Positions 1 through 8,716 of a stretch of 64,000 nt of DNA are shown here, in pieces (the stretch's first letter is position 1; every line of letters starts with the position of its first letter). The notes under the pieces were generated by a model. That model saw only the letters and a list, made by a program, of their open reading frames with translations, did no database searches and was not told the DNA's origin. The translations under genes were made by a program, and so were the position numbers. The DNA is from Suipraeoptans intestinalis (GTDB taxonomy: Bacteria > Bacillota > Clostridia > Lachnospirales > Lachnospiraceae), in contig NZ_VULY01000018.1 of assembly GCF_009696485.1 (NCBI RefSeq), positions 124,001-188,000 on the forward strand, in the 5' to 3' direction.

Positions 1-285
1 GTCGGTAAATCCTCCCGTAGAAGCTCCCACATCGGTACATACCTTTTCTTTCACCGACACTGCAAACTGTTTCATGGCCTTTTCCAGCTTCAATCCTCCC
101 CTGCTGACATAGGGAAGCGTGGAGCCTCTTACTTCTATGGACACCTCTTCCGGAAAAAAGGATCCGGCCTTATCTTCCTTCTGTCCCTCTACATAAACAA
201 TCCCTGACATGATAATGGCCTTCGCCTTCTCTCTGGAAGGCGCCAGGTTCCGTTTCGTCAGCAGGATATCCAGTCTTTCTTTCAT
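1..285 (-). CDS. tlyA: TlyA-family rRNA 2'-O-methyltransferase (hemolysin A family), N-terminal part only
   Basis: This is the first 95 residues of a gene that leaves the window at its 3' end. The translation shows an S4-type RNA-binding N-terminus (MKERLDILLTKRNLAPSREK, then SGIVYVEG), a YVSRGGLKLEKAM linker, and the start of the SAM-binding methyltransferase domain (CTDVGASTGGFTD). This is the usual TlyA/YqxC arrangement; the family methylates ribosomal RNA and is often mislabelled hemolysin. The ATG overlaps the dxs stop codon (ATGA at 282-285), so translation is probably coupled to dxs. Position after dxs in this operon is standard for Firmicutes. The catalytic residues lie outside the window. 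Confidence 0.9.
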   Translation of the reverse strand, partial: MKERLDILLTKRNLAPSREKAKAIIMSGIVYVEGQKEDKAGSFFPEEVSIEVRGSTLPYVSRGGLKLEKAMKQFAVSVKEKVCTDVGASTGGFTD

Positions 286-2153
286 AGCTTCTCCTGTTCT
301 TGATAGGCTGTTTCGATTCTGTCTGCCATGGTCTGCGCATCCAGTCCCATTTCTTTTCGGAGCACACCAATACTTCCGTGCTCTACATAGTCGTCGGGAA
401 GAGCCAGGGGCAATACCCTGACAGCTTTGCCTCTGCCTGCATAGTAGGCGATGATGCTTTCGCCAAAGCCTCCTCTTTGCACATTCTCTTCCATGGAAAC
501 CACCAGTCGGTGTTCCTTACAGACTTCCTCCAGCATATCGGTATCCAGCGGCTTGGCAAACCTTCCGTTGACCAGCGTGCAGGAATACCCTTTTTCCTTC
601 AGCAGCCGCCTGACCGTCACGGCCTCCTCAAAGAGATGCCCGTAGCTTATGATGGCGATCTGGCTTTCCCATGCAATAATCTCACTTTTCCCATATCGAA
701 TTTCCTGACAGTCTTCCTCTGGCATCTCGTAAGCTGTCCCTCTGGGATATCGGATGGCGGATGGACCGTCCAGCTTCATGGCATATTCCAGCATATCGGA
801 AAGCTCCCGTCCGCTTTTGGGTGCCAGGATGGTCATATTGGGAATGCTTCCCAGATAAGAGAGGTCAAAGATTCCCTGATGGGTTTCCCCATCGCTTCCT
901 ACGATCCCTGCCCGGTCGATAGCAAAGACCACCGGAAGCTTTTGTAGCGCCACATCATGGATGATCTGGTCGTACCCTCTTTGCAGAAAAGAAGAATACA
1001 CCGCAAAGACCGGGCGCAGCCCTCCGGCTGCCAGTCCTGCCGCAAAGGTGACCCCGTGGCCTTCTGCGATCCCCACATCAAAGCATCTATTCGGGAACTG
1101 TTTCTGGAAGGGCTCCAGACCCGTTCCTCCCGCCATGGCCGCCGTGATGGCTACGATCCTCTCGTCTTCTTTGGACAGTTTGGTCAATGTTTTTCCAAAC
1201 ACATCCGTGTAAGTCTCCTTCTCCTTTTTGTCCCGGCTAAGTCCTGTAGATACCTGAAAAGGTCCGATGCCGTGAAATCTGTCCGGGTACTGTTCCGCCG
1301 GCGGATATCCCTTACCCTTTTTCGTCAGGACATGAAGGAGCACCGGCCCTTCCACCTTTGCCGCCTCCCGGAAAGCCTCGCACAGCATCTCGATGTCATG
1401 TCCTGCCACAGGACCCAGATAGGTGATTCCCATATCTTCAAAAAACATTCCCGGAACCAGGAGCTGTTTAATGCTGCTTTTGGTTTTTCGGATGTTCCGG
1501 ATCATGGGTTTGCCCACCACCGGAACCTTATGAAGAGTCCGCACCACCTGTTTTTTCAGTCCGGTATAGATGTCTGCCGTCCGCAGTTTCGCCAGATACT
1601 TGGACATCCCGCCTACATTTTCGGAGATGGACATATGATTGTCATTCAGAACCATGATAAAATTGGTGCGCAGGGAGGCGGCGTTGTTTAAGGCCTCATA
1701 CGCCATCCCGCCTGTCAGGGATCCGTCTCCGAATACAGAGATCACATGATACTTTTCCTGTTTCAGATCCCTGGCGTATACATATCCCAGTCCCGCGGAT
1801 ATGGAAGTAGAGCTGTGTCCTGTATCAAAAGCGTCGCAGTCACTTTCCTTTCTTTTGGGAAATCCGCTCATCCCGCCATATTTCCTGAGTTGATCAAATC
1901 CGTCCTTTCTGCCGGTCAGGATCTTGTGGGTATAGGATTGGTGTCCCACATCCCAGATGATCTTATCCTCCGGAAGCGAAAATGTCCGATGCATGGCCAT
2001 CGTCAGCTCTACCACGCCCAGATTGGAGGCAAGATGTCCTCCTGTCTGACTGAGTTTCTCCAGCAAAAACCGCCGAATCTCCAGTGCCAGCAGGGGGAGT
2101 TCTTCTTTTTTTATTTTTTTGATATCATTTTCTTTTTTTATTTTTTCCAGCAT
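282..2153 (-). CDS. dxs: 1-deoxy-D-xylulose-5-phosphate synthase
   Basis: 623 residues, the full usual length. It condenses pyruvate and glyceraldehyde 3-phosphate with thiamine diphosphate to make DXP, the first step of the non-mevalonate isoprenoid pathway and a precursor for thiamine and pyridoxal. Visible features are the GGHLASNLGVVELT segment near residue 38, the thiamine-binding GDGSLTGG at about 142, the DVGIAEGH segment of the central pyrimidine-binding domain, and the C-terminal transketolase domain ending near residue 620. It sits 15 bases downstream of ispA, so the two isoprenoid genes are co-transcribed, and it overlaps tlyA by 4 bases. Confidence 0.97.
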   Translation of the reverse strand: MLEKIKKENDIKKIKKEELPLLALEIRRFLLEKLSQTGGHLASNLGVVELTMAMHRTFSLPEDKIIWDVGHQSYTHKILTGRKDGFDQLRKYGGMSGFPKRKESDCDAFDTGHSSTSISAGLGYVYARDLKQEKYHVISVFGDGSLTGGMAYEALNNAASLRTNFIMVLNDNHMSISENVGGMSKYLAKLRTADIYTGLKKQVVRTLHKVPVVGKPMIRNIRKTKSSIKQLLVPGMFFEDMGITYLGPVAGHDIEMLCEAFREAAKVEGPVLLHVLTKKGKGYPPAEQYPDRFHGIGPFQVSTGLSRDKKEKETYTDVFGKTLTKLSKEDERIVAITAAMAGGTGLEPFQKQFPNRCFDVGIAEGHGVTFAAGLAAGGLRPVFAVYSSFLQRGYDQIIHDVALQKLPVVFAIDRAGIVGSDGETHQGIFDLSYLGSIPNMTILAPKSGRELSDMLEYAMKLDGPSAIRYPRGTAYEMPEEDCQEIRYGKSEIIAWESQIAIISYGHLFEEAVTVRRLLKEKGYSCTLVNGRFAKPLDTDMLEEVCKEHRLVVSMEENVQRGGFGESIIAYYAGRGKAVRVLPLALPDDYVEHGSIGVLRKEMGLDAQTMADRIETAYQEQEKL

Positions 2154-2168
2154 AATTTGTCCACCTTT

Positions 2169-3071
2169 TTACCTGTCCCGGCAGATCAGCCAAAGCAGAA
2201 GCTGCTCCAGATAGGGATTTTGCCCGGGAAAGTTCTGCAGCCCGGCAACGGCTCTGTTTGACAGTCGGCCGACCTCTTCTGCGGCGCCGTCTGCACCTGC
2301 AAAAGCAACGTATGTGGTTTTTTTGTTTTTTTCATCACTGTAGACAGGCTTTCCCATTGTCTCCGGATCTCCGGTGACATCCAGAATATCATCCTGGATC
2401 TGGAAGGCAATTCCTACGTCTCTTGCCACCTGTTCTATGCTCTCGACCTGTTCCTGGTCTGCTCCCGCTAAAATGGCTCCGATCATCATAGACGCCTCCA
2501 AAAGAGCCGCCGTCTTCATCTGATAGATCAAAAGCAGCCGGTCTCTGGAAACGTCTGTCTGACAGGAGGTGACATCGATCACCTGTCCGCCGATCATTCC
2601 GTACATCCCAGCCTTGTTGGCCAGTACCTGCAAAGCATGGCCTACCGTCTTTGCGTCTGCTTCTTTCATGGAAAAGGCGGACGTTGCCGTTTCAAATGCC
2701 AGATTTAACAGGCCGTCTCCCGCCAGGATCGCCAGATCCTCCCCATAGACTTTGTGGGAGGTCAGCCTGCCCCTGCGGTAGTCATCGTTGTCCATGGCCG
2801 GCAGATCATCGTGGATCAGAGAATAGGTATGGATCATCTCAATGGCTGCCATAAAAGGAAAGATCACCTCTTTTTCCCCTCCAAACAGCCGATAGGTTTC
2901 CCACATCAGCATCGGACGCAGCCGTTTTCCGCCTGCAAAAAGGCTGTAAGACATGGATTCCTCCAAAACCTTACATTCTTTTCCGGCTTCCGGCATAAAC
3001 CGTTTCAGGATCCGTTCGATCTTTGCTATCTTTTCTTTCAGCTGCGCTGAAAATTCCTGTTTAGAATTCAT
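2169..3071 (-). CDS. ispA: Polyprenyl (farnesyl/geranyl) diphosphate synthase
   Basis: 300 residues. Trans-prenyltransferase that adds isopentenyl diphosphate to allylic diphosphates, supplying farnesyl diphosphate for undecaprenyl and quinone side chains. Both aspartate-rich motifs are present: DDLPAMDND at residues 88-97 and QDDILD at 226-231, with the GGKRLRP substrate motif near 47. The start ATG overlaps the end of xseB by 11 bases. Product chain length cannot be read reliably from the sequence, so farnesyl versus geranylgeranyl is inference from the position next to dxs and exonuclease VII, where ispA is normally found. Confidence 0.92.
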   Translation of the reverse strand: MNSKQEFSAQLKEKIAKIERILKRFMPEAGKECKVLEESMSYSLFAGGKRLRPMLMWETYRLFGGEKEVIFPFMAAIEMIHTYSLIHDDLPAMDNDDYRRGRLTSHKVYGEDLAILAGDGLLNLAFETATSAFSMKEADAKTVGHALQVLANKAGMYGMIGGQVIDVTSCQTDVSRDRLLLIYQMKTAALLEASMMIGAILAGADQEQVESIEQVARDVGIAFQIQDDILDVTGDPETMGKPVYSDEKNKKTTYVAFAGADGAAEEVGRLSNRAVAGLQNFPGQNPYLEQLLLWLICRDR

Positions 3072-3285
3072 GCAACTCTCCCTTATCGTCCAGGTACAGC
3101 ACCTGTTTCTCCACCTGTTCTACCCGCTTGGAACATTCTTTTAACACTTCCATCCCTTCCTGGTATTTGGAAAAAGCCTCCTCCAGGGGAAGTTCTTCTG
3201 TTTCCATTGTGTGGATCACAGATTCCAGCTTTTGAAATAATATTTCCAGATTTTCTTCCTGTTTTTTTTCTTTTTTCTCTGCCAT
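3061..3285 (-). CDS. xseB: Exodeoxyribonuclease VII small subunit
   Basis: 74 residues, typical size for XseB. It is a short, charged, helical protein with the family hallmark LEEAFSKYQEGMEVLKECSKRV, written here as residues in two pieces: LPLEEAFSKYQEGMEVLKEC then SKRVEQVEKQVLYL. Several XseB subunits coat one XseA to form exonuclease VII, which degrades single-stranded DNA from both ends. It lies 16 bases after xseA and overlaps ispA, so the order xseA-xseB-ispA is translationally linked. Confidence 0.93.
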   Translation of the reverse strand: MAEKKEKKQEENLEILFQKLESVIHTMETEELPLEEAFSKYQEGMEVLKECSKRVEQVEKQVLYLDDKGELHEF

Positions 3286-3301
3286 AATTTCTCCCGCCCT
3301 G

Positions 3302-4522
3302 CTATCTTTCGTATGGTTGTGTTCTTTCCTCTGCTTCCTCCGCCCGTGCGCGGATCACTCCGTCTGTTACATGGATCAAAAGAGCTTCTCCCGGCGCAAT
3401 CTCCCGAATACTTTTAACTCTCTGATGCCTCTCTTTTTCCACGTAGGCATAGCCGCCCATCAATTTTGTCAAAGGGGACAGATTCCGGAATGTTTCGATG
3501 TAAAGCTCCATCCTATGCCTATCTCTGAGAAGAGACTGCTGCATCCTGCCCTTCAACCGATCTTCCAGCTCTGTAAGGCGCTGCTGCTTTTCCTGCAATT
3601 TATATCGGGGATGCAGATAGGTCAGTCTGGTCCGGATCTCTCTCAGACGCAAACGGAGCCGGTCTGTCTTCTGCTCCATCGTCCTTCGGAAACGAAGCCT
3701 GTACTCCTCCAGCCTCATCCGGGTCTGGTCGGCATCCCAGACAGCCAGCTCTGCGGCTGCCGACGGGGTGGGCGCTCTCATATCCGCCACAAAATCTGCG
3801 ATCGTCACATCCGTCTCATGTCCCACAGCCGAGATGACAGGCACTGTACATTCAAAAATAGCTCGCGCAACAATTTCTTCATTGAATGCCCAAAGATCCT
3901 CTATAGAACCCCCGCCTCTTCCCACGATCATCACATCTACCTGCTGTTTTTCCAGGGCTTTGATCCCATCTGCCACGCTCTGCGCCGCGCCCTCTCCCTG
4001 TACCTTTGCCGGATACAGGATCAGCTGCACGAAAGGGTTCCTTCTGCCTGCCACATTGATGATATCATGGACTGCGGCTCCTGTAGCTGCCGTTACGATT
4101 CCTACCGTCCTTGCATAAACGGGGATCGGTTTCTTATACCCCGGATCGAACATCCCCATCTCTTCCAGTTCTCTTTTCCGTCTCAGAAACTGCTCGTACA
4201 GCTGCCCCTTCCCGGCTTCCTCAATACGCCCGGCATAGAGCTGATACCTTCCGTCTCTTTCATAAACGCTGATCTCGCCGCTGACGACCACCTGGTCTCC
4301 CTCTTTCATATGAAAAGAGAGTCCGCCTCGCTTCCCCGCAAACATAACGCAGGCAATCGTTCCAGACTCATCTTTCAATGAAAAATATATGTGCCCCGAA
4401 GAATGGTATTTGCAGTTGGACACCTCGCCCTTTACGGAAATTCGCTTTAATAAATAGTCTCCGGTAAACAAATGTTTGATATAAGAATTTACCTGCTTTA
4501 CTGTATAAATATTGTCAGCCAT
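3302..4522 (-). CDS. xseA: Exodeoxyribonuclease VII large subunit
   Basis: 406 residues. Catalytic subunit of exonuclease VII, which trims single-stranded DNA in repair. The N-terminal 100 residues form the OB-fold nucleic acid-binding domain (VKGEVSNCKYHSSGHIYFSLKD). The catalytic domain follows, with the conserved VGRGGGSIEDLWAFN and ISAVGHETDVTIADFVADMR segments, then a coiled-coil-rich region rich in Arg and Leu that in the family binds XseB. It starts 11 bases after nusB. Confidence 0.95.
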   Translation of the reverse strand: MADNIYTVKQVNSYIKHLFTGDYLLKRISVKGEVSNCKYHSSGHIYFSLKDESGTIACVMFAGKRGGLSFHMKEGDQVVVSGEISVYERDGRYQLYAGRIEEAGKGQLYEQFLRRKRELEEMGMFDPGYKKPIPVYARTVGIVTAATGAAVHDIINVAGRRNPFVQLILYPAKVQGEGAAQSVADGIKALEKQQVDVMIVGRGGGSIEDLWAFNEEIVARAIFECTVPVISAVGHETDVTIADFVADMRAPTPSAAAELAVWDADQTRMRLEEYRLRFRRTMEQKTDRLRLRLREIRTRLTYLHPRYKLQEKQQRLTELEDRLKGRMQQSLLRDRHRMELYIETFRNLSPLTKLMGGYAYVEKERHQRVKSIREIAPGEALLIHVTDGVIRARAEEAEERTQPYER

Positions 4523-4533
4523 TTCCTTCCCTC

Positions 4534-4938
4534 TTACTCCGCTTTGGCAAACCCGGCCAGAATACCATTGACAAACGCCGGCGCTTCGTTGCTGCTGTAA
4601 CGCTTTGCCAGCTCCACAGCCTCGTCTATCGCCACTCCTTCCGGGATCTCTTCATCCCATCGGATCTCGTAGATCGCCAGCCGCAGGATCGCCAGATCCG
4701 TCTTGTTCATACGACTGGTCTTCCATCTGTTGGCGCGCAGATTGATCCCCGCATCGATCTCTTCTTTTTGTTCGATCACTGCAAAGACCCGGCTGCGGAT
4801 GTATTCTTTTTCTTCTTCACTTGCTTCCTCTGTGTGTTCCAGATAGATCTCTACCTGTTCTTTCCATTCCTGCAGCGGATAGAATTCTGCCTCAAAAACA
4901 AGGCGGAAGCTGTGTTCTCTCAACTGTGTCCTTTTCAC
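4534..4938 (-). CDS. nusB: Transcription antitermination factor NusB
   Basis: 134 residues, normal for NusB. It has the all-helical RNA-binding fold, starting with the arginine-rich TQLREHSFRLVFEAEF and ending with the conserved EIRWDEEIPEGVAIDEAVEL and AKRYSSNEAPAFVNGILAGF. NusB works with NusE (S10) on boxA RNA in rRNA antitermination. Its ATG follows the Asp23 gene stop without a gap, indicating translational coupling. Confidence 0.95.
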   Translation of the reverse strand: MKRTQLREHSFRLVFEAEFYPLQEWKEQVEIYLEHTEEASEEEKEYIRSRVFAVIEQKEEIDAGINLRANRWKTSRMNKTDLAILRLAIYEIRWDEEIPEGVAIDEAVELAKRYSSNEAPAFVNGILAGFAKAE

Positions 4939-5325
4939 TTATGCTTCCTCCGAAACTGTCACTCCTGCTATCCGTATATTCACGTCCGCCACGGTAAGTC
5001 CCGTCATGTTCTCAATGGCGGTTTTTACCTTTTCCTGCACCTTCCCTGTGGTCGCTTTCACCGAATATCCGTATTTCAGATTCAACGCCAAGGATACCGT
5101 CACGATCTGCTCCAGAATATCTACCTTGACGCCCCTGGAAACGGAACGGACTCCGAATTTTCCCATGATCTCTCTGGTAGTGCTTCCCGCCATGGAAGCA
5201 ACCCCTTCTACTTCCATCGCCGCAATGCCTGCGATCATAGCCACAACCTCGTCTGTCACCTTTACTTCTCCCAACTGATTTTCCGTCGGTATTGTATATG
5301 TATTGCTCTTTACTTCCTTGCCCAT
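4939..5325 (-). CDS. Asp23/Gls24 family envelope-stress protein
   Basis: 128 residues. Members of this family are abundant cytoplasmic proteins linked to cell-envelope homeostasis (B. subtilis YqhY sits at the same place before nusB). The sequence carries the family core VTDEVVAMIAGIAAMEVEGV, then a VDILEQIVTVSLALNLKYGY stretch and the C-terminal VKTAIENMTGLTVADVNIRI. It is the first gene of the operon, with a strong AGGAGG site seven bases before the ATG. The exact biochemical role is not known for the family. Confidence 0.9.
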   Translation of the reverse strand: MGKEVKSNTYTIPTENQLGEVKVTDEVVAMIAGIAAMEVEGVASMAGSTTREIMGKFGVRSVSRGVKVDILEQIVTVSLALNLKYGYSVKATTGKVQEKVKTAIENMTGLTVADVNIRIAGVTVSEEA

Positions 5326-5357
5326 GAAAAAACCTCCTCGAAAACTTACTTTCCTTG

Positions 5358-5386
5358 ATTATAGCAAATTCGCGGCTATTTGGAAA
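5358..5386 (-). promoter_or_regulatory. Promoter of the asp23-nusB-xseAB-ispA-dxs-tlyA operon
   Basis: On the minus strand a TATAAT (5358-5363) is preceded by TG one base away (extended -10, TGCTATAAT) and by a weaker -35 TTTCCA (5381-5386) with a 17-base spacer. It lies about 35 bases upstream of the Asp23 start, giving a short leader. No other promoter was seen within the operon. Confidence 0.75.
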
Positions 5387-5400
5387 GCCTTGTTTCTTCT

Positions 5401-5416
5401 ACAGGCAAATGCCTGT
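5401..5416. repeat. 16-base perfect palindrome in the prfC-asp23 intergenic region
   Basis: ACAGGC-AAAT-GCCTGT is a 6-bp stem with a 4-base loop, 15 bases upstream of the asp23 -35 box. There is no T-run on either side, so it is a poor intrinsic terminator; it could be an operator or an RNA hairpin at the prfC 3' end. Confidence 0.4.
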
Positions 5417-5487
5417 ACTTAAACACTTCTGCCTCCCAGCGCCGCGTCTTTTCTTCCGGATCATTTTGTCATTTTTTCAGACTGCCT

Positions 5488-7086
5488 TTATCCGAATTCC
5501 GTCAGTTCCAGACCTTCATTCCGTTCCAGGGTCATACGGATGCTCCAGCTGTTTACAAACAGCAGCAGCGGACGTCCTCTCAGATCTTTGACCTTTTTCA
5601 TATCAGAAGTACCCGAAAGCTTATCCAGATCCACCGGGCAGTGGCGGATCCACCGGATATACTCATACGGCAGAGAATCCATGCGGATCTCCACATTATA
5701 TTCTTTCTCCAACCGATATTTCAGCACGTCAAACTGCAGGATTCCAACGACTCCCACAATGATCTCCTCCATTCCGGTGTGATACTCCTGAAAAATCTGG
5801 ATCGCACCCTCCTGCGCGATCTGATTGACCCCTTTTAAAAACTGCTTTCGCTTCATGGTATCCACCTGCCGAACTCTGGCAAAGTGTTCCGGTGCGAAAG
5901 TGGGGATCCCTTCATAGACAAACTGCTCCCTCGCTGTCGTCAAGGTATCACCGATGGAGAAAATTCCGGGATCAAATACACCGATAATGTCGCCCCCATA
6001 AGCTTTTTCCACCATTTTGCGCTCGCTTGCCATCATCTGCTGAGGCTGGGAAAGGCGGACTTTTTTGTTTCCCTGAATATGCCACACATCCATCCCTGCC
6101 TCAAATCTGCCGGAGCAGATCCGCATAAATGCGATCCGGTCCCGATGGGCTTTATTCATATTTGCCTGGATCTTAAATACAAAAGCAGAAAACGCCTCTT
6201 CCTCCATGGGGTCGATCTCTCCTTGGTCCGATCGTCTCGGCAGGGGAGACGTCGTCATCTCCAGAAAATATTTCAAGAAGGTTTCCACTCCAAAATTCGT
6301 CAGCGCCGAACCAAAAAATACCGGAGAAAGCTTACCCTTTTCTACCAACTCCTGATCAAATACCGCCCCGGCTCCGTCCTGAAGTTCCAGTTCCTCAAAC
6401 AATCTGTCTTTTTGTTCGCCGGAGATCCATTCTTCTTTCTCCAGGTCTTTTCGGTCAAGGATCCTTACACTTCCCTGCCTGGTTCCTTTTTGTGTGTCTG
6501 AAAATAGCTCTACCTGGTTTTTTTGACGGTCATACACTCCTTTAAACTCTTTCCCGGATCCGATCGGCCAGTTCACAGGACAGGTGGCGATCCCCAGCTC
6601 CTGCTCAATATCATCTAAAAGTTCAAAGGTGTCCATGGCTTCCCGATCCATTTTATTGATAAAGGTAAAAATGGGAATATGTCTCATGGTACACACCTTA
6701 AACAATTTTCTGGTCTGGGCTTCCACTCCCTTGGAAGCGTCGATTACCATCACCGCAGAATCTGCCGCCATCAGCGTCCGGTAAGTATCCTCGGAGAAGT
6801 CCTGATGTCCCGGCGTATCCAGGATATTGATACAGAAGCCTCCATATTCAAACTGAAGCACGGAAGATGTTACAGAGATCCCTCGTTCTTTTTCGATCTC
6901 CATCCAGTCGGAAACGGCATGGCGCGCCGTCGCTTTTCCTTTCACGCTTCCCGCCTGGTTGATGGCTCCTCCGTACAGAAGGAATTTTTCTGTCAAGGTT
7001 GTCTTTCCCGCATCCGGATGGGAAATGATCGCAAATGTCCTCCGCTTCCTGATTTCTTCTTTGATTTCCTGATTTTTTTCTGACAT
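5488..7086 (-). CDS. prfC: Peptide chain release factor 3
   Basis: 532 residues from the chosen start. RF3 is a GTPase that recycles RF1/RF2 after termination. The G domain begins almost at once with the P-loop SHPDAGKTTLTEK, then DTPGHQDF (G3) and FINKMDRE (G4); the C-terminal RF3 domain includes VGVVGILQFDVLKYRLEKEY. A longer reading frame continues upstream to a TTG at 7122, but the promoter -10 box ends only seven bases before that codon, so the transcript would begin at about the TTG. The ATG at 7086 is therefore preferred, with AAGGAA upstream at long spacing. It is monocistronic. Confidence 0.93.
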   Translation of the reverse strand: MSEKNQEIKEEIRKRRTFAIISHPDAGKTTLTEKFLLYGGAINQAGSVKGKATARHAVSDWMEIEKERGISVTSSVLQFEYGGFCINILDTPGHQDFSEDTYRTLMAADSAVMVIDASKGVEAQTRKLFKVCTMRHIPIFTFINKMDREAMDTFELLDDIEQELGIATCPVNWPIGSGKEFKGVYDRQKNQVELFSDTQKGTRQGSVRILDRKDLEKEEWISGEQKDRLFEELELQDGAGAVFDQELVEKGKLSPVFFGSALTNFGVETFLKYFLEMTTSPLPRRSDQGEIDPMEEEAFSAFVFKIQANMNKAHRDRIAFMRICSGRFEAGMDVWHIQGNKKVRLSQPQQMMASERKMVEKAYGGDIIGVFDPGIFSIGDTLTTAREQFVYEGIPTFAPEHFARVRQVDTMKRKQFLKGVNQIAQEGAIQIFQEYHTGMEEIIVGVVGILQFDVLKYRLEKEYNVEIRMDSLPYEYIRWIRHCPVDLDKLSGTSDMKKVKDLRGRPLLLFVNSWSIRMTLERNEGLELTEFG

Positions 7087-7128
7087 GATCTCACGCTGTT
7101 CCTTTTCTTTTCGTTCTCTCAACGCCTC

Positions 7129-7157
7129 ATTATACGCTGTTTTGCCAGGTCTTACAA
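7129..7157 (-). promoter_or_regulatory. Promoter of prfC
   Basis: Minus-strand TTGTAA (7152-7157), 17-base spacer, perfect TATAAT (7129-7134). The predicted transcription start near 7122 leaves a leader of about 36 bases before the ATG at 7086 and argues against the upstream TTG start. Confidence 0.8.
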
Positions 7158-7202
7158 GAAATATTTCAAAAAGGAAGCCAACAGGAAGATTCTTTCAGAC
7201 GG

Positions 7203-8009
7203 TTATCTTCTCTGCCTCCACAGCACTCTTCCCACCAATACGATCAAAAACCACAACACTTCCAGTAAAACGATGGTTCCTCCTGGTTTCAATCCAAAAT
7301 GGTAAGAAAGCAGGAGTCCTCCTACCGTCGTAGAAACTGCAATGATGACTGCAAACACCAGCACGCCCCTGTAACTTTTCCCCATCTGCATTCCGCCGGC
7401 TATCGGAACCACCAGCATAGAAGAAACGATCAAGGCTCCTACCGTTCTGGATGCAACGGAGACGGTCAGCGCCGTCAACACCGTAAAGATAAAGTTGATG
7501 CGATCTACCGGAACCCCGGAGATCCTTGCTGCATTTTCATCAAAGGCAATATAAAACAGCTCCCGATACAAAAAAATAACGGTCAGAAGTACCAGAAGAC
7601 TGATCCCGCAGACCAGAAACAATTCCTCCCGGCTGATGGCCACAATGCTGCCGAACAGGAAGCTGTTAAAATTGGCGCTGTTTTTTACAAATCCTGACAG
7701 AACGCCCGCCAGGCCTATCCCCGCCGACATAACAATAGCAATGGCCATCTCCGAATAGCGGGGAAGCTTTCTGCGGATCCCTTCTATTCCCAGCGCAGCC
7801 GCCACACAGATGGCGGCTGCCCCCAGCACTGGGTTACTCCCCAGAAGCAATCCGATGGCCACGCCGGAAAGAGAGGCGTGGGACAAGGCGTCTCCGATCA
7901 TAGACATCCGCTTCAACACGATCGTCATCCCGATACAGGGGGTGATCACAGCCAGAAGGATCCCCACCAGAAAAGCCCTCTGCATAAATCCATACTGTAA
8001 GATGGTCAT
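7203..8009 (-). CDS. znuB: Zinc (metal) ABC transporter permease, ZnuB/AdcB type
   Basis: 268 residues with about eight hydrophobic segments. It belongs to the ABC-3 permease family, with the conserved MSMIGDALSHASLSGVAIGL segment near the N-terminus. It would form the membrane channel that moves zinc delivered by the lipoprotein encoded three genes upstream, powered by the ATPase that overlaps its start by four bases. Manganese as substrate cannot be excluded from this sequence alone, but the His-rich binding protein and the adjacent Fur-family gene favour zinc. Confidence 0.88.
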   Translation of the reverse strand: MTILQYGFMQRAFLVGILLAVITPCIGMTIVLKRMSMIGDALSHASLSGVAIGLLLGSNPVLGAAAICVAAALGIEGIRRKLPRYSEMAIAIVMSAGIGLAGVLSGFVKNSANFNSFLFGSIVAISREELFLVCGISLLVLLTVIFLYRELFYIAFDENAARISGVPVDRINFIFTVLTALTVSVASRTVGALIVSSMLVVPIAGGMQMGKSYRGVLVFAVIIAVSTTVGGLLLSYHFGLKPGGTIVLLEVLWFLIVLVGRVLWRQRR

Positions 8010-8662
8010 ACCTCTGTTATCCTCCCCTGCTTCATCCTTAAAATTTTTGTCGCGCCCTTACATTCTGCAGGGTCGTCATGGGTCACCAGCAAAATGGTCA
8101 AGCCTTCTTTGTTCCATTCTTCCAGTAACCGGTACAGCGTTTCCACCGACACGGCATCTACTCCGGCGGTAGGCTCATCCAGGATCAGAAGTTTGGGGTC
8201 TCCCGCCATGGCGCGTGCCAGCATGACCCGCTGCTGCTGGCCTCCGGAAAGCTCTCCGATCTTTTTGTGGAAAGTTTCCGCCATTCCCAGTCGTTCCAGC
8301 ATATCCAGACAGATCTGCCGTTCTCTTCCCACCTGAAATCGTGATACTTTTCGATAAAGCCCTGTTCGCATAACCTCCTGCACGGTGGCCGGAAAGCTGG
8401 CGTTCTGACTAATGCTGTTTTGTGGCACATAACCGACTTTTCCCTCTTTCAAAGCCTGCAGGATTTCTTTCTGCAACAGACGGATCTGTCCTTTCTGCGG
8501 TTTCCTTTCCCCCAGGATCAGCTTCAGCAGGGTGCTTTTCCCGCTTCCGTTTTCTCCTGTCAACACCACATAGTCCCCCTGTTCCATCAACAGGTCTGCC
8601 TCTTTTAGAACGGGGATCTCCCTGTAGCAAAAAGTCACCCTGTCCAATCGGATCATCTCCAT
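8006..8662 (-). CDS. znuC: Zinc ABC transporter ATP-binding protein, ZnuC/AdcC type
   Basis: 218 residues. It contains Walker A (GENGSGKSTLLK, near residue 37), the Q-loop, the ABC signature LSGGQQQRVMLARAM and Walker B LLILDEPTAGVD, followed by the switch histidine in LLVTHD. It energises the ZnuB permease. The gene sits 54 bases after znuA and overlaps znuB, so the set is one operon. Confidence 0.92.
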   Translation of the reverse strand: MEMIRLDRVTFCYREIPVLKEADLLMEQGDYVVLTGENGSGKSTLLKLILGERKPQKGQIRLLQKEILQALKEGKVGYVPQNSISQNASFPATVQEVMRTGLYRKVSRFQVGRERQICLDMLERLGMAETFHKKIGELSGGQQQRVMLARAMAGDPKLLILDEPTAGVDAVSVETLYRLLEEWNKEGLTILLVTHDDPAECKGATKILRMKQGRITEV

Positions 8663-8716
8663 AGTCTGTAATCCTTCCTTTTCCTTCGTTTCTGCACAAT
8701 CCGTCTGTTTTTTGTA

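Noticed and set aside
7087-7122. Upstream TTG start for prfC
   Set aside because: The -10 box lies at 7129-7134, so transcription would begin at about the TTG, leaving no room for a ribosome site.
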